Shown: positions 1-8,757, numbered from the stretch's first letter. The stretch: 64,000 nt of DNA from Schwartzia succinivorans DSM 10502 (GCF_900129225.1 NZ_FQUG01000009.1:1-64000); one strand, 5' to 3'. The notes: a model not told the origin generated them from the letters alone. A program made the numbers and translations.

Positions 1-105
1 ACAAGCTGGTAAGGCACCTTGAAGACGACAAGGTTGATAGGTTGGGAGTGGAAGTCCCGTGAGGGATGAAGCGGACCAATACTAATATGCCGAGGGCTTG
101 ACTTA
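1..105 (+). rRNA. 23S ribosomal RNA, 3' end (partial)
   Basis: The first 105 bases match the conserved 3' end of bacterial 23S rRNA, including the region with GCGGACCAATACTAAT and the terminal GAGGGCTTGAC. The gene enters from before the window. The exact 3' base is estimated from the known end of the molecule. A 65-base spacer with a small hairpin (about 142-160) separates it from the 5S gene, the usual order of a bacterial rRNA operon. Confidence 0.95.
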
Positions 106-170
106 CAAGACTAAAATGTTCGAATCTTCTTCTGTATAGTTTTGAGAGAGCAATCTCTTAACAAAATATA

Positions 171-287
171 TCCGGTGGTGATGCCTACGTGGTTCCACCT
201 GTTCCCATTCCGAACACAGTAGTTAAGCACGTAAAGGCCGAAAGTACTTGGCTGGAGACGGCCCGGGAGGATAGGAAGCTGCCGGTT
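171..287 (+). rRNA. rrf: 5S ribosomal RNA
   Basis: The conserved 5S core CCGAACACAGTAGTTAAG is present, and the two ends pair as the terminal helix (CCGGTGGT at 172-179 with GCTGCCGG at 278-285, with wobble pairs). The length is about 117 bases. It is the last gene of the rRNA operon and is followed at once by a terminator. The ends are accurate to a few bases. Confidence 0.95.
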
Positions 288-290
288 GAA

Positions 291-321
291 AAGAGACATG
301 TATAACGCATGTCTCTTTTTT
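291..321 (+). terminator. Terminator of the rRNA operon
   Basis: AAGAGACATG and CATGTCTCTT form a 10-bp stem followed by a T run, directly after the 5S gene. Confidence 0.9.
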
Positions 322-443
322 CGTTGTTAGAGAAACATACGCCTATCCGACCGGGGAACCCGTTAAAAAATTATTTTTCACTTTTCTAAGAAATTTTCTA
401 AATTTTCTTTTTAATTTCGTAAACGCGTGAACCCCTTATACGG

Positions 444-472
444 TTGACTTATTACATTAAATTCATTACAAT
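444..472 (+). promoter_or_regulatory. Sigma-70 type promoter of rny
   Basis: TTGACT (444-449) and TACAAT (467-472) are separated by 17 bases in an AT-rich stretch upstream of rny. This gives a leader of roughly 90 bases. The 322-443 stretch before it shows no other feature. Confidence 0.7.
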
Positions 473-572
473 AAAGTTTGTATAGTTGCCACTACTATCA
501 TGATTTACAACGCTTAAAAAAGCAAAATGTTTTACAAATTTAATCAAAGAGGAGGCGTGTAGTATCTTAGAA

Positions 573-2099
573 TTGGTATTAGCAGCAGTACTTGCACTGA
601 TTGTTGGCGCAGGCGCGGGCTACACAATGCGTAAGCAGCAGGCTGAGTCGCAGATTGGTTCTGCAGAGGAGCAGGCGAAACGCATTTTGGAGGACGCGGA
701 GGCGAAGGGCGAGGCGAAGAAGAAGGAGGCTTTGCTCGAGGCTAAGGAGGATATCCACAGACTGCGTCAGGATCTTGACCGCGATACGAAAGACCGCAGA
801 AATGAATTATCCAGGCAGGAACGCCGTCTTGTCCAGAAGGAAGAGAACCTGGACCGCAAGATGGATTTGCTGGAGAAAAAGGAAGAAGACCTTTCTGCAA
901 GGGATGAAGCACTTGAGAAAGAGCGTGTTTCGATTGCAGAGCTGCATGAACAGCAGAAGGCTGAGCTTGAGCGGATTTCTCAGATGACGACAGAAGAAGC
1001 CAAGACCTTGTTGATGGCCGAGGCTGAAGATGAGATGAAGCTTGAGAAAGCTAAAATGATTAAGGATTATGAGCAGCAGGCAAAGGATGAAGCTGACAAG
1101 ATTGCCCGTGATATTGTTTCACAGGCAATTCAGCGTTGTGCCGCTGATCAGGTAGCAGAGACAACGGTCTCAGTCGTAGCCCTTCCAAATGATGAGATGA
1201 AGGGACGTATTATCGGTCGTGAGGGGCGCAATATCCGCGCTCTTGAGACGCTTACCGGTATCGGTCTTATTATTGATGATACCCCTGAGGCGGTTATTTT
1301 GTCCGGGTTTGATCCGGTGCGCCGCGAAGTGGCTCGCATTGCATTGGAAAAGCTCATTCAGGATGGACGTATTCATCCTGCACGCATTGAAGAAATGGTT
1401 GATAAAGCAAGACATGAGGTTGATCAGCGTATTAAGGAAGCCGGTGAGCAGGCTACCTTCGACACAGGTGTCAACGGACTTCATCCTGAGCTTGTCCGTC
1501 TTATCGGCCGTTTGAAATATCGCACCAGCTATGGTCAGAATGTACTTAATCATTCTGTAGAGGTTTCCTATCTTGCAGGAATCATGGCTGCAGAGCTTGG
1601 TGTGGATGTTATGCTGGCAAAACGTGCCGGTCTTTTGCATGATATAGGTAAGGCCATAGACCATGAGGTAGAGGGACCGCATGCTCAGATTGGTGCAGAC
1701 TACGCTCGCAAGCATCATGAGTCCAAGGAAGTTGTAAATGCTATTGAGGCGCATCACGGTGAAGTTGAACCGATGACGGTTGAGGCTGTTCTGGTTGCAG
1801 CAGCAGATGCTATTTCCGCTGCACGTCCGGGCGCCCGTCGTGAAAGCCTTGAGGCATATCTCAAACGCCTGACGCGTCTCGAAGAGATTGCGAAATCCTT
1901 CGATGGCGTTGAAAGCTGCTTCGCTATTCAGGCGGGCCGTGAGATACGCGTAATGGTTAAGCCTGATAAGGTTGACGATGTTGCTTCTGTCGGACTTGCT
2001 CATGATATTGTCAAGAAAATCGAGTCCGAGCTTGAGTACCCGGGTCAGATTAAGGCGACAATTATCCGCGAAACGCGCGTGGTTGACTATGCCAAGTAA
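573..2099 (+). CDS. rny: Ribonuclease Y
   Basis: This is the membrane-anchored endoribonuclease that starts mRNA decay in many Firmicutes. In order it shows one N-terminal membrane helix (residues 1-17), a long charged coiled coil (about 20-200), a KH domain with [11 protein letters not shown] (about 214-224) and an HD domain (about 325-420) with the catalytic HDIGK. At 508 residues it is close to the usual 520. The start is unclear. TTG 573 lies 17 bases after the strong GGAGG at 551-555, which is too far. An in-frame ATC at 564 sits at the ideal 8-base spacing and would give MLELVLAAV. The gene has its own promoter and terminator, and ymdB follows two genes later, as in Bacillus. Confidence 0.95.
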   Translation: MVLAAVLALIVGAGAGYTMRKQQAESQIGSAEEQAKRILEDAEAKGEAKKKEALLEAKEDIHRLRQDLDRDTKDRRNELSRQERRLVQKEENLDRKMDLLEKKEEDLSARDEALEKERVSIAELHEQQKAELERISQMTTEEAKTLLMAEAEDEMKLEKAKMIKDYEQQAKDEADKIARDIVSQAIQRCAADQVAETTVSVVALPNDEMKGRIIGREGRNIRALETLTGIGLIIDDTPEAVILSGFDPVRREVARIALEKLIQDGRIHPARIEEMVDKARHEVDQRIKEAGEQATFDTGVNGLHPELVRLIGRLKYRTSYGQNVLNHSVEVSYLAGIMAAELGVDVMLAKRAGLLHDIGKAIDHEVEGPHAQIGADYARKHHESKEVVNAIEAHHGEVEPMTVEAVLVAAADAISAARPGARRESLEAYLKRLTRLEEIAKSFDGVESCFAIQAGREIRVMVKPDKVDDVASVGLAHDIVKKIESELEYPGQIKATIIRETRVVDYAK

Positions 2100-2137
2100 T
2101 GGGTATATGATAAAAGAACAGTGAAGTCAGATGAACA

Positions 2138-2179
2138 GAAGGATGTTGTGAGGTTCACTTCGCAGCATCCTTCTTTTTT
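2138..2179 (+). terminator. Terminator after rny
   Basis: GAAGGATG(T/C)TG-type arms at 2139-2150 and 2161-2173 form a stem followed by TTTTTT. Confidence 0.75.
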
Positions 2180-2290
2180 ATCCGATGCTAACAGATGCTA
2201 AGACTCTCACTTCTAACGTGAGAACTAGCACCCACAATCGGTGTTAATCTGAATTCGATTACGATTATTATCAGAAGTGAGGGAATACCA

Positions 2291-2815
2291 ATGGTCAGCT
2301 TTGGAAAGAAGAAAAAGCCGAATATGGATGGTATCAATCTGCTGATTTCGATTTTGGTATGTTATCCTGAGATTGGAACGGTAAGTTATGAGCCTTCACG
2401 CAGTGCGCTTCATTTTGCGTTTGCGATGAAGGAGGTTCCGAAGCGTCAGGCTTATGAGGATGTGGGTATGCTTATCAAGGAGAGCATCAAGTCGTATCAT
2501 TCGCTTGAGGGGTTTCAGGATGCTGATGTCGAGATTTTTCTTGAAGGTCAGGGGCATACAGCTTTTTTCCATATCATACGCGATGTGAAGACTATATCGC
2601 AGGGTGAGATTAGTATGCTGAGTACTATTATGAGGGAGCATTTTGGAAATATCCTTATTATGGATCCTGATAACGGTACAGCAGCCTATGAGATGGAGCA
2701 GGAAGCTCATGAGGATGCAATCGACCATATGATATGCAATCTTAAGGTCAGCAATGGAACGAACCGCATGGTCGGAATCCGCGAGGAAGGCCGGGTTTTG
2801 GTTTTTAATAAGTGA
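2291..2815 (+). CDS. Conserved protein of unknown function between rny and ymdB
   Basis: I do not recognise the family. The 174-residue product has no signal peptide or membrane segment. It has a basic N-terminus (FGKKKKPN) and then an alpha/beta-like body with no catalytic motif that I can name. ATG 2291 follows GTGAGGG at a workable distance. The stop is followed after 9 bases by the GTG of ymdB, so the two are probably translated from one mRNA. Position next to an RNase and a cyclic-nucleotide phosphodiesterase suggests a role in RNA or nucleotide metabolism, but this is inference from context only. Confidence 0.8.
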   Translation: MVSFGKKKKPNMDGINLLISILVCYPEIGTVSYEPSRSALHFAFAMKEVPKRQAYEDVGMLIKESIKSYHSLEGFQDADVEIFLEGQGHTAFFHIIRDVKTISQGEISMLSTIMREHFGNILIMDPDNGTAAYEMEQEAHEDAIDHMICNLKVSNGTNRMVGIREEGRVLVFNK

Positions 2816-2824
2816 GGGATTACT

Positions 2825-3601
2825 GTGCGCATAGCAATGGTAGGCGATGTTATAGGCCGCCCGGGTAGGGCGGCCTTTGCTAAATACACAGCGCAGCTGC
2901 GTAAGGAAAAAAAGGTAGATATTGTTGTCGTGAACGGGGAAAATTCTGCAGGCGGCAAAGGTATTACACGCAAGGCACTTGATGAGCTTCTGCACGCAGG
3001 CGCGGATGTTGTTACGAGTGGAAATCATATATGGGATAAAAAGGATGTGCTGGAGTTTATTGACCAGGAGCCTTTTTTGATTCGCCCTGCAAACTATCCT
3101 GAAGGAGCACCGGGCAAAGGGTGGTGCATATACCCCTGGAGGGCAAAAAATATCGGAGTGATGAATCTTTCAGGCCGTGCGTTCATGCCACCTATGGACT
3201 GCCCATTCCAAAAGGTTGAGGATATTCTGAGGGAAATGAAGGATAAGTGCGATATTCTTCTCCTGGATTTTCACGCTGAAACCACATCAGAAAAAATGGC
3301 GATGGGCTGGTATCTTGACGGACGGGTGAATGCAGTAGTCGGGACACACACTCATATCCAGACAGCTGACGAAAGGGTGCTTCCGAACGGTACTGCTTAC
3401 ATCACGGATTTGGGTATGGTAGGACCATGGGATTCGGTGCTCGGAGTCAAAAACGATATAATACTGCAGAAATTTACAACCGGAATGCCTGTCAGATTTG
3501 AGCTGGCAGGGGGGCCTAATGTTTATTCGGCTGTTATTCTTGACATTGATGAGTCTACAAACAAGACAACCGGAATAGAAAGAATCATGATTAAAGAGTA
3601 A
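2825..3601 (+). CDS. ymdB: YmdB-type metallophosphoesterase (TIGR00282 family)
   Basis: This calcineurin-like phosphoesterase belongs to the family of Bacillus subtilis YmdB, which hydrolyses 2',3'-cyclic nucleotides and affects biofilm and motility decisions. The metal-binding motifs are all visible: GDVIGRPGR near the N-terminus, NGENSAGGKG, GNHIWD, DFHAE and GTHTHIQT. The 258-residue length is normal. It starts with GTG at 2825, nine bases after the previous stop, with GAGGG as ribosome binding site. In B. subtilis ymdB lies just downstream of rny; here one unknown gene has been inserted between them. Confidence 0.92.
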   Translation: MRIAMVGDVIGRPGRAAFAKYTAQLRKEKKVDIVVVNGENSAGGKGITRKALDELLHAGADVVTSGNHIWDKKDVLEFIDQEPFLIRPANYPEGAPGKGWCIYPWRAKNIGVMNLSGRAFMPPMDCPFQKVEDILREMKDKCDILLLDFHAETTSEKMAMGWYLDGRVNAVVGTHTHIQTADERVLPNGTAYITDLGMVGPWDSVLGVKNDIILQKFTTGMPVRFELAGGPNVYSAVILDIDESTNKTTGIERIMIKE

Positions 3602-3610
3602 TTGCGCAGG

Positions 3611-3640
3611 ACAGGAGCTGTGAAAAAAGCTCCTGTTTTT
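3611..3640 (+). terminator. Terminator after ymdB
   Basis: ACAGGAGCT and AGCTCCTGT form a 9-bp stem followed by TTTTTGTTTT. Confidence 0.9.
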
Positions 3641-3752
3641 GTTTTAGTTGGCATTTGGTGCGTTTTTCTTCAAATTGTGGTAAAATGATATCATATATAG
3701 ATTATGTTCGGTAAGTATGCTTTCAAAGCAGAGAAGAGGAAGTGGAGACGGT

Positions 3753-4586
3753 ATGCCCAGTGATTTGCACATCCACACTACGTTTTCCGATGGGCGTCTG
3801 ACGCCGGAAGAGGTATTGGATGCGGCTAAGGAAGCCGGTCTTACATATATCGCGATTACGGATCACGATACGGTAGACGGTATACGGCATCTTTATGAGC
3901 AGGGGCTGTATCCCTCAAAGACGCTGTCTATTATTCCGGGGATTGAATTCAGTACCGAGATGGACGGACATGATGTCCACGTGCTCGGTTATGATATAGA
4001 TATATATAATCAGGAGCTTTCGGACAAAGTAACAGAACTGGCGGAATCCAGATGGATGCGGTTTACACAGATTTTGTCAAAGCTCAGGGAGCTTGGCTTC
4101 GATCTTTCTGAGAGTGATGTGCTCCAGATTGGGGGAACCAGCAGTTCCATAGGACGTGCCCATATTGCGCGTGCTTTGGTGAGAAAAGGCATTGTTCCGA
4201 CAATCAGGGAGGCTTTCGATACGCTTCTTCAGCACGGATGTCCTGCATATGTCCCGCATTACAGAATTCAGCCTAATGAAGCTGTGGATTTAATTCGCGG
4301 CGCAGGTGGAGTTCCTGTTCTGGCACATCCAAAGCTCGTTGGGGACGATCAAATGGTTGAGCATTTGCTGTCGATGCCGTTTGGCGGTATTGAGGTGTTT
4401 TATCCGCAGCATGATGAGGAGGATACGGCGCGTTACAGTGATATGGCGAAATCACATGGACTTCTCATGACAGGCGGTTCTGATTTCCATGCGCTTTCAA
4501 CACGTTTTCCGGAAAAACTGGGCGTGGTTACGATTGATGATGATTTGGCAAAGCCTTTTTTCCATCCGCCCAAGGCGCTTGAGTGA
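3753..4586 (+). CDS. PHP domain phosphoesterase (TrpH/YciV type)
   Basis: The 277-residue protein is a PHP-family metal-dependent phosphoesterase. Family members act on nucleoside 3',5'-bisphosphates or as 5'-3' exoribonucleases that trim rRNA ends. The metal ligands are in place: DLHIH (residues 4-8), TDHDT (about 36-40), PGIEFS, LAHPK and GSDFH near the C-terminus. An in-frame ATG exists at 3717 without a binding site. I chose ATG 3753 because AGAGGA precedes it and it places DLHIH at the very start, as is typical. RNase activity would fit the rny neighbourhood. Confidence 0.88.
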   Translation: MPSDLHIHTTFSDGRLTPEEVLDAAKEAGLTYIAITDHDTVDGIRHLYEQGLYPSKTLSIIPGIEFSTEMDGHDVHVLGYDIDIYNQELSDKVTELAESRWMRFTQILSKLRELGFDLSESDVLQIGGTSSSIGRAHIARALVRKGIVPTIREAFDTLLQHGCPAYVPHYRIQPNEAVDLIRGAGGVPVLAHPKLVGDDQMVEHLLSMPFGGIEVFYPQHDEEDTARYSDMAKSHGLLMTGGSDFHALSTRFPEKLGVVTIDDDLAKPFFHPPKALE

Positions 4587-4634
4587 GATTACTTATTTGA
4601 TTTGACTTTTAGAGTTATCGGCAGGTGAAATTTT

Positions 4635-5471
4635 ATGGATGTTATAGCCCTGGTAGGACCGAGCGGTACGGGGAAAAGCCATCGCGCCCTTCTTGTTGCT
4701 CATCAATATGGAGCGGACGCGATTATTGATGATGGTATTCTGATACGCGACGGCAAGATTATTGCCGGACATTCTGCAAAGCATGAAAAGAGCAAGATTA
4801 TGGCGGTAAGGCGCGCTATTTTTGTGCTCCCCGGACATGCCGAAGAGGTTCGCGAGGCTTTGGAAGAGATGAAGCCGCAGAGAATCCTGATTTTAGGAAC
4901 CTCTGAGAATATGACACACAAGATTGCGAAGAAGCTTGGCCTTCCACCGATTTCGAAGCTTATTCACATTGAGGATATAGCTACGAAGGACGAAATGGCG
5001 AAGGCGGCATTTTATCGGCTCAAGGAAGGAAAGCATATTATTCCGGTTCCAACTATTGAGCTGAAGCCTCATTTTTCGGGATATCTCATTGATCCTATTC
5101 AGTCGTTTTTCAAAAAGGCACCTGCCCGTCGGAGACGCCTAGGGGAAAAATCCATTGTGCGTCCGGTTTTCAGTTACTATGGAAAACTCAGTATTGATGA
5201 TTCGGCTGTAAGTGCTATCGTAAAGCGGCTTATCGGAGAGAAGGAATTTGTCAGCTCTGTAGGGAGCGTTAGAGTACGCCATCTTATGTATGGCGATGAG
5301 GACAGAGGTATTGAGGTGTCCTGTGAGGTCGTGCTCCATTACGGCAAGCATATTCCAACGCTGATACATGAAACCCAGCAGAAAATAAAGGAAGCTATAG
5401 AGTACATGACCGGAATGGTCGTTCATCATGTGAATATTGTTGTGCGTACACTTTATGTAGTGAACGCATGA
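4635..5471 (+). CDS. P-loop NTPase fused to an Asp23/Gls24 domain
   Basis: The 278-residue protein has two parts. The N-terminal half is a nucleotide-binding fold with a Walker A motif GPSGTGKS at residues 8-15. The C-terminal part (about 175-278) has the pattern of the Asp23/Gls24 alkaline-shock family: YGKLSIDDSAVSAIVKRLI, then VSCEVVLHYG, then an amphipathic helix and a last strand VNIVVRTLYV. A basic linker (PARRRR, about 163) lies between. Asp23 proteins are abundant, membrane-associated and linked to envelope stress in Firmicutes, but the classical form has no NTPase part. The substrate is unknown. The gene stands alone with its own terminator. Confidence 0.85.
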   Translation: MDVIALVGPSGTGKSHRALLVAHQYGADAIIDDGILIRDGKIIAGHSAKHEKSKIMAVRRAIFVLPGHAEEVREALEEMKPQRILILGTSENMTHKIAKKLGLPPISKLIHIEDIATKDEMAKAAFYRLKEGKHIIPVPTIELKPHFSGYLIDPIQSFFKKAPARRRRLGEKSIVRPVFSYYGKLSIDDSAVSAIVKRLIGEKEFVSSVGSVRVRHLMYGDEDRGIEVSCEVVLHYGKHIPTLIHETQQKIKEAIEYMTGMVVHHVNIVVRTLYVVNA

Positions 5472-5484
5472 AATACAGGCAATG

Positions 5485-5516
5485 GGGCCTGCTCCGTAAA
5501 GGGGCAGGTCTCTTTT
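5485..5516 (+). terminator. Terminator after the P-loop/Asp23 gene
   Basis: GGCCTGCTCC and GGGGCAGGTC pair around GTAAA and are followed by TCTTTTT. It sits in the 60-base gap before sdaAB. Confidence 0.75.
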
Positions 5517-5531
5517 TGGGAGGCAGACATT

Positions 5532-6197
5532 ATGCACGGTGTTTTTGATATTATCGGTCCAATCATGATCGGGCCGTCAAGCTCACATACGGCAGGTGCA
5601 GTCAGGCTTGGACTAATGGCGAGAAAGGTGCTGGGTGAGCCGGTTACAAGGGCTGGTATCATGCTGTCGGGCTCCTTTGCCCAGACTTACAGAGGACATG
5701 GAACGGATAAGGCACTGATTGCAGGAGTGCTCGGAATGAAGCCTGATGACGAACGTATAAGGGACTCTCTTTCTATTGCAAAGGAGCAGGGGCTGGAATT
5801 TGCTTTTCAAAAAGCTGATATTCCCGGTGCACACCCGAATACGGCGGAGCTTCATCTGACGGGACTCCATCAGAATATTGCTGTGGTGCGCGGCGCATCG
5901 GTGGGAGGAGGAAATATCCTCATTACGAAAATCAATGATTATTACGTTGAGCTTGCGGGAAGGTATCCTGCGGTTGTTACGATACAGCGTGACCAGCCGG
6001 GTGTCATTATGAATATCACCTCAATTCTCGGAATGGGAGGCCTTAATATAGCATTCATGCATGTTGCCCGCAAAAACCGCGGCGAAGAGGCAATGACGAT
6101 TTTGGAGCTGGATGAGGAGCCGCTTCCTTCTGTTATCGAGGCAATAAAGGGAGTAGACGGAATTCAGCAGGCTTTCAGCATACCGGCGATAGGGTGA
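5532..6197 (+). CDS. sdaAB: L-serine ammonia-lyase, iron-sulfur type, beta subunit
   Basis: This is the beta subunit of the oxygen-sensitive serine dehydratase that converts L-serine to pyruvate and ammonia in the cytoplasm. The 221-residue protein shows the family signature GPSSSHTAGAVRLG (about 14-27) and a C-terminal ACT domain (about 145-221) ending in GVDGIQQAFSIP. ATG 5532 follows GGGAGG at good spacing. The alpha subunit starts 12 bases after its stop, as in other Firmicutes and clostridia that have split subunits. The pair would let the cell ferment serine. Confidence 0.96.
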   Translation: MHGVFDIIGPIMIGPSSSHTAGAVRLGLMARKVLGEPVTRAGIMLSGSFAQTYRGHGTDKALIAGVLGMKPDDERIRDSLSIAKEQGLEFAFQKADIPGAHPNTAELHLTGLHQNIAVVRGASVGGGNILITKINDYYVELAGRYPAVVTIQRDQPGVIMNITSILGMGGLNIAFMHVARKNRGEEAMTILELDEEPLPSVIEAIKGVDGIQQAFSIPAIG

Positions 6198-6209
6198 GGA
6201 GAGGGTATT

Positions 6210-7076
6210 ATGGATAACTTTCATACAATAGCGGAGCTAATCCGCATTGCTTCCGAGCGGCAGAAGCCTGTGCATGAAATTGTTTTGGCGGTGGAGTCGG
6301 AGCAGAAGCTGCGTACAAGGGAAGAGCTTATTGATGAAATGCGGCAAAACTGGAAGGTCATGTATGAGTCCGTGAAAAAAGGACTCAAGGGAGGTATTCG
6401 TTCAGTTAGCGGATTGACCGGGGGAGACGCGCCCAAGCTTTACAGACATCAGCTGAAGGGATTTCTGGGGCAGGCAGGATTGTCTACAGCTGCTTTTGCT
6501 GTTGCGGCAAGTGAGGTAAATGCTTCAATGGGGCGTATTGTTGCATGCCCTACGGCAGGCTCCTGCGGAATTGTTCCTGCTGTGCTCACTGAGGCGTATG
6601 AGCAGGGACGGGCGGAGGAAGATATTGTCATGTCGCTTTTTACAGCGGCGGGTATCGGAATGGTAATTGACGAAAACGCTTCTATCGCAGGCGCTTTGGG
6701 AGGCTGTCAGGCCGAGTGCGGCTCTGCTGCAGGAATGGCGGCTGCGGCACTTACGGAAATTGGTGGAGGAACGCCTGAACAGATTGGACACGCGGTGGCA
6801 CTTGCCATAAAAAATCTCCTTGGACTTGCGTGTGATCCTGTGGCAGGTCTTGTTGAGGTGCCCTGCGTAAAACGCAACGGATTTGCTGCAGTTCACGCTA
6901 TGCTGGCGGCCGATATGGCTCTTGCCGGGGTGAAATCAGTTATCCCTGTGGATGAGGTCATTGACGCAATGGACCGTATCGGACGTGCCATGCCGAGGGA
7001 TATTAAGGAGACGGCAGAGGGTGGACTTGCAACAACAAAAACAGGTCTGGCGCTTCAAAAGAAAATTTACGGTTGA
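6210..7076 (+). CDS. sdaAA: L-serine ammonia-lyase, iron-sulfur type, alpha subunit
   Basis: This is the catalytic partner of SdaAB and carries the oxygen-labile [4Fe-4S] cluster. At 288 residues it is of normal length. Candidate cluster cysteines are in TAGSCGIVP (about 111) and in CDPVAGLVEVPC (about 210-221), both typical for the family. ATG 6210 follows AGGAGAGGG. It ends the two-gene operon and a terminator follows. Confidence 0.96.
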   Translation: MDNFHTIAELIRIASERQKPVHEIVLAVESEQKLRTREELIDEMRQNWKVMYESVKKGLKGGIRSVSGLTGGDAPKLYRHQLKGFLGQAGLSTAAFAVAASEVNASMGRIVACPTAGSCGIVPAVLTEAYEQGRAEEDIVMSLFTAAGIGMVIDENASIAGALGGCQAECGSAAGMAAAALTEIGGGTPEQIGHAVALAIKNLLGLACDPVAGLVEVPCVKRNGFAAVHAMLAADMALAGVKSVIPVDEVIDAMDRIGRAMPRDIKETAEGGLATTKTGLALQKKIYG

Positions 7077-7108
7077 TATATTCAAATTTCCGCGTCAAAA
7101 TCATTATC

Positions 7109-7137
7109 GGGGTGCATTTGCACCTCTTTTTCTTTTG
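7109..7137 (+). terminator. Terminator after sdaAA
   Basis: GAGGTGCA-type stem (GGGGTGCA / TGCACCTC) followed by TTTTTCTTTT. Confidence 0.8.
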
Positions 7138-7165
7138 TATACATGTTTTTATTGCAAGGGATACC

Positions 7166-7194
7166 TTGCTATGTATAGCTGAATATGTTATTCT
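7166..7194 (+). promoter_or_regulatory. Possible promoter of the SLH porin gene
   Basis: TTGCTA (7166-7171) and TATTCT (7189-7194) are 17 bases apart. If used, the porin mRNA would have a leader of about 165 bases. Other weak boxes exist nearby, so this is a tentative choice. Confidence 0.4.
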
Positions 7195-7282
7195 ATTACG
7201 CATAGGTGAAATTTTGTTGTTGCATCTGTCTATTATAAGAGGAAACATGGATACTCTAAATGGATTTATGTAAAAACAAAAG

Positions 7283-7363
7283 GAATCCTCCCGTTGTTTG
7301 TCCATAATGGATGAACAACATGCTTCACGGGGAGATGAAGCAAAAAAATTTTAGGAGGGGTTC
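7283..7363 (+). promoter_or_regulatory. Structured 5' leader of the SLH porin mRNA
   Basis: Two hairpins lie just before the start codon: arms 7293-7305 / 7307-7319 (imperfect) and TGCTTCA 7321-7327 / TGAAGCA 7336-7342. GAATCCTCC at 7283-7291 can pair with the ribosome binding site region GGAGGGGTTC (7354-7363), with one bulged G. The pairing is seen in sequence; a regulatory effect is inference. Confidence 0.45.
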
Positions 7364-7366
7364 TTA

Positions 7367-8632
7367 ATGAAGAAGACTCTTGTATCCGCACTTACGACGG
7401 CATTGGTCGTCGGCGCTGCATCCACGACGTTTGCAGCTGCTAATCCGTTTGAAGATGTTGCTGCTGACCACTGGGCTTATGATGCAGTTGCACAGCTCGC
7501 TGCAGACGGTGTAATCGAAGGCTATGGCGACGGCACGTACCGTGGCGACCAGGAAATCACACGCTATGAAATGGCTCAGATGGTTGCACGCGCTATGGCA
7601 AAGAATGGTGTTTCCGCTGCTGACAAGGCAATGATTGACAAGCTGGCTGCTGAGTTCGCGGATGAACTCAATGCACTGGGTGTTCGCGTTGCTGCACTGG
7701 AGAAGAAGGTTGACAACGTAAAATGGTACGGCTTGATGCGTTACACCTATGACCGTACACGCGTTGAAGGTCAGAAGGACCACAAAAACACGAATGACTT
7801 CCGGCTCCGCCTCATGATGGACGCAAAGGTTAACGAGCACTGGACAGGAAAGGCTCGTATCGAGTACAAGTCAGATATGGATTCTGCAAAGAATTCCACA
7901 GGCGCTGACGGCAACATCTTCCTGAACCGTGCTTATGTTGAGGGTACTTACGGCGCTACGGTCATCGACCTTGGCCGCTTCCCGGCTTTCTCCACGGTAG
8001 ACGGCGGTATGGTATTCGATGATGAGATGTCCGGCGGACAGGTCGTATTCGGCAAAAAGGCACAGCTGAAGCTCTTTGCCGGCCGTTATCGCAATGATGA
8101 CCTCATTGACGGAAAAACCTCCACACTCATGGGTATTGAGGTAGATACAGATCAGTCCAAGAAGTTCAAAGCAGGTGCTGCATACTATCATCTGAGCAAC
8201 AAGGATGCTTTTGAAAATGCTGATTATGCAGGCAAGCTTTATGACGCAAAGAAAGCAAGCATCTGGGAAGTCGGACTTGGCTACCGCTTCGATAAGAACT
8301 TCGCTTTGAACGGTGCTTATGCTGCGAATACGTCCGGCGACATCGAATCCAAGCATCGCCGTGCATGGAGCGCACAGCTCGATTACAAAGGAGCAAAACT
8401 CAATCAGGTAGGCTCCTTCGGTCTCTACGCTGCATACCGCCACATCGGCAACTATGCTGTCCTTGCTCCAACATACAACGTCGGTGCACGCGACAACAAG
8501 GGCTGGAGCGTCGGTGCCAAGTACACAATCATGCAGAATGTATTCCTCATGGCTGAATACTTCGACGGCAAACAGCTCTCCACAGATTTGAAGAAGAAAG
8601 AAATCTTCACACGCGTTGAGATGTACTTCTAA
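7367..8632 (+). CDS. SLH-domain outer membrane porin (OmpM-like)
   Basis: This 421-residue protein has a signal peptide (MKKTLVSALTTALVVGAASTTFA region), an SLH domain (about 27-80, with EDVAADHWAYDAV and GYGDGTYRGDQEITRYEMA), a short helical linker and a beta-barrel of about 300 residues ending in the aromatic residue F. This architecture is characteristic of Negativicutes, where OmpM tethers the outer membrane to cadaverine- or polyamine-modified peptidoglycan through the SLH domain and forms a pore. A strong AGGAGGGG precedes ATG 7367, as expected for a very abundant protein. It is monocistronic and bounded by terminators. Confidence 0.95.
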   Translation: MKKTLVSALTTALVVGAASTTFAAANPFEDVAADHWAYDAVAQLAADGVIEGYGDGTYRGDQEITRYEMAQMVARAMAKNGVSAADKAMIDKLAAEFADELNALGVRVAALEKKVDNVKWYGLMRYTYDRTRVEGQKDHKNTNDFRLRLMMDAKVNEHWTGKARIEYKSDMDSAKNSTGADGNIFLNRAYVEGTYGATVIDLGRFPAFSTVDGGMVFDDEMSGGQVVFGKKAQLKLFAGRYRNDDLIDGKTSTLMGIEVDTDQSKKFKAGAAYYHLSNKDAFENADYAGKLYDAKKASIWEVGLGYRFDKNFALNGAYAANTSGDIESKHRRAWSAQLDYKGAKLNQVGSFGLYAAYRHIGNYAVLAPTYNVGARDNKGWSVGAKYTIMQNVFLMAEYFDGKQLSTDLKKKEIFTRVEMYF

Positions 8633-8646
8633 TTTGATATTAACTA

Positions 8647-8675
8647 AAAACTCCCGCCTCGGCGGGAGTTTTTTT
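8647..8675 (+). terminator. Terminator of the SLH porin gene
   Basis: ACTCCCGCC and GGCGGGAGT form a strong stem with a TC loop region, followed by TTTTTTT. Confidence 0.95.
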
Positions 8676-8757
8676 CTACGTGAAAAAGGATTTTTCAAAC
8701 CTTTGACGAACTCTTACAACGTGAAAATTTTTTGAAGAAAAGAAAGGGGAGAAATTT

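Noticed and set aside
1170-2003. Long minus-strand open frame (277 codons) opposite rny
   Set aside because: It is a shadow of the rny reading frame with no binding site and no protein-like motifs.
7871-8698. 275-codon minus-strand open frame opposite the SLH porin
   Set aside because: It would run through the porin terminator and has no start signal; shadow.
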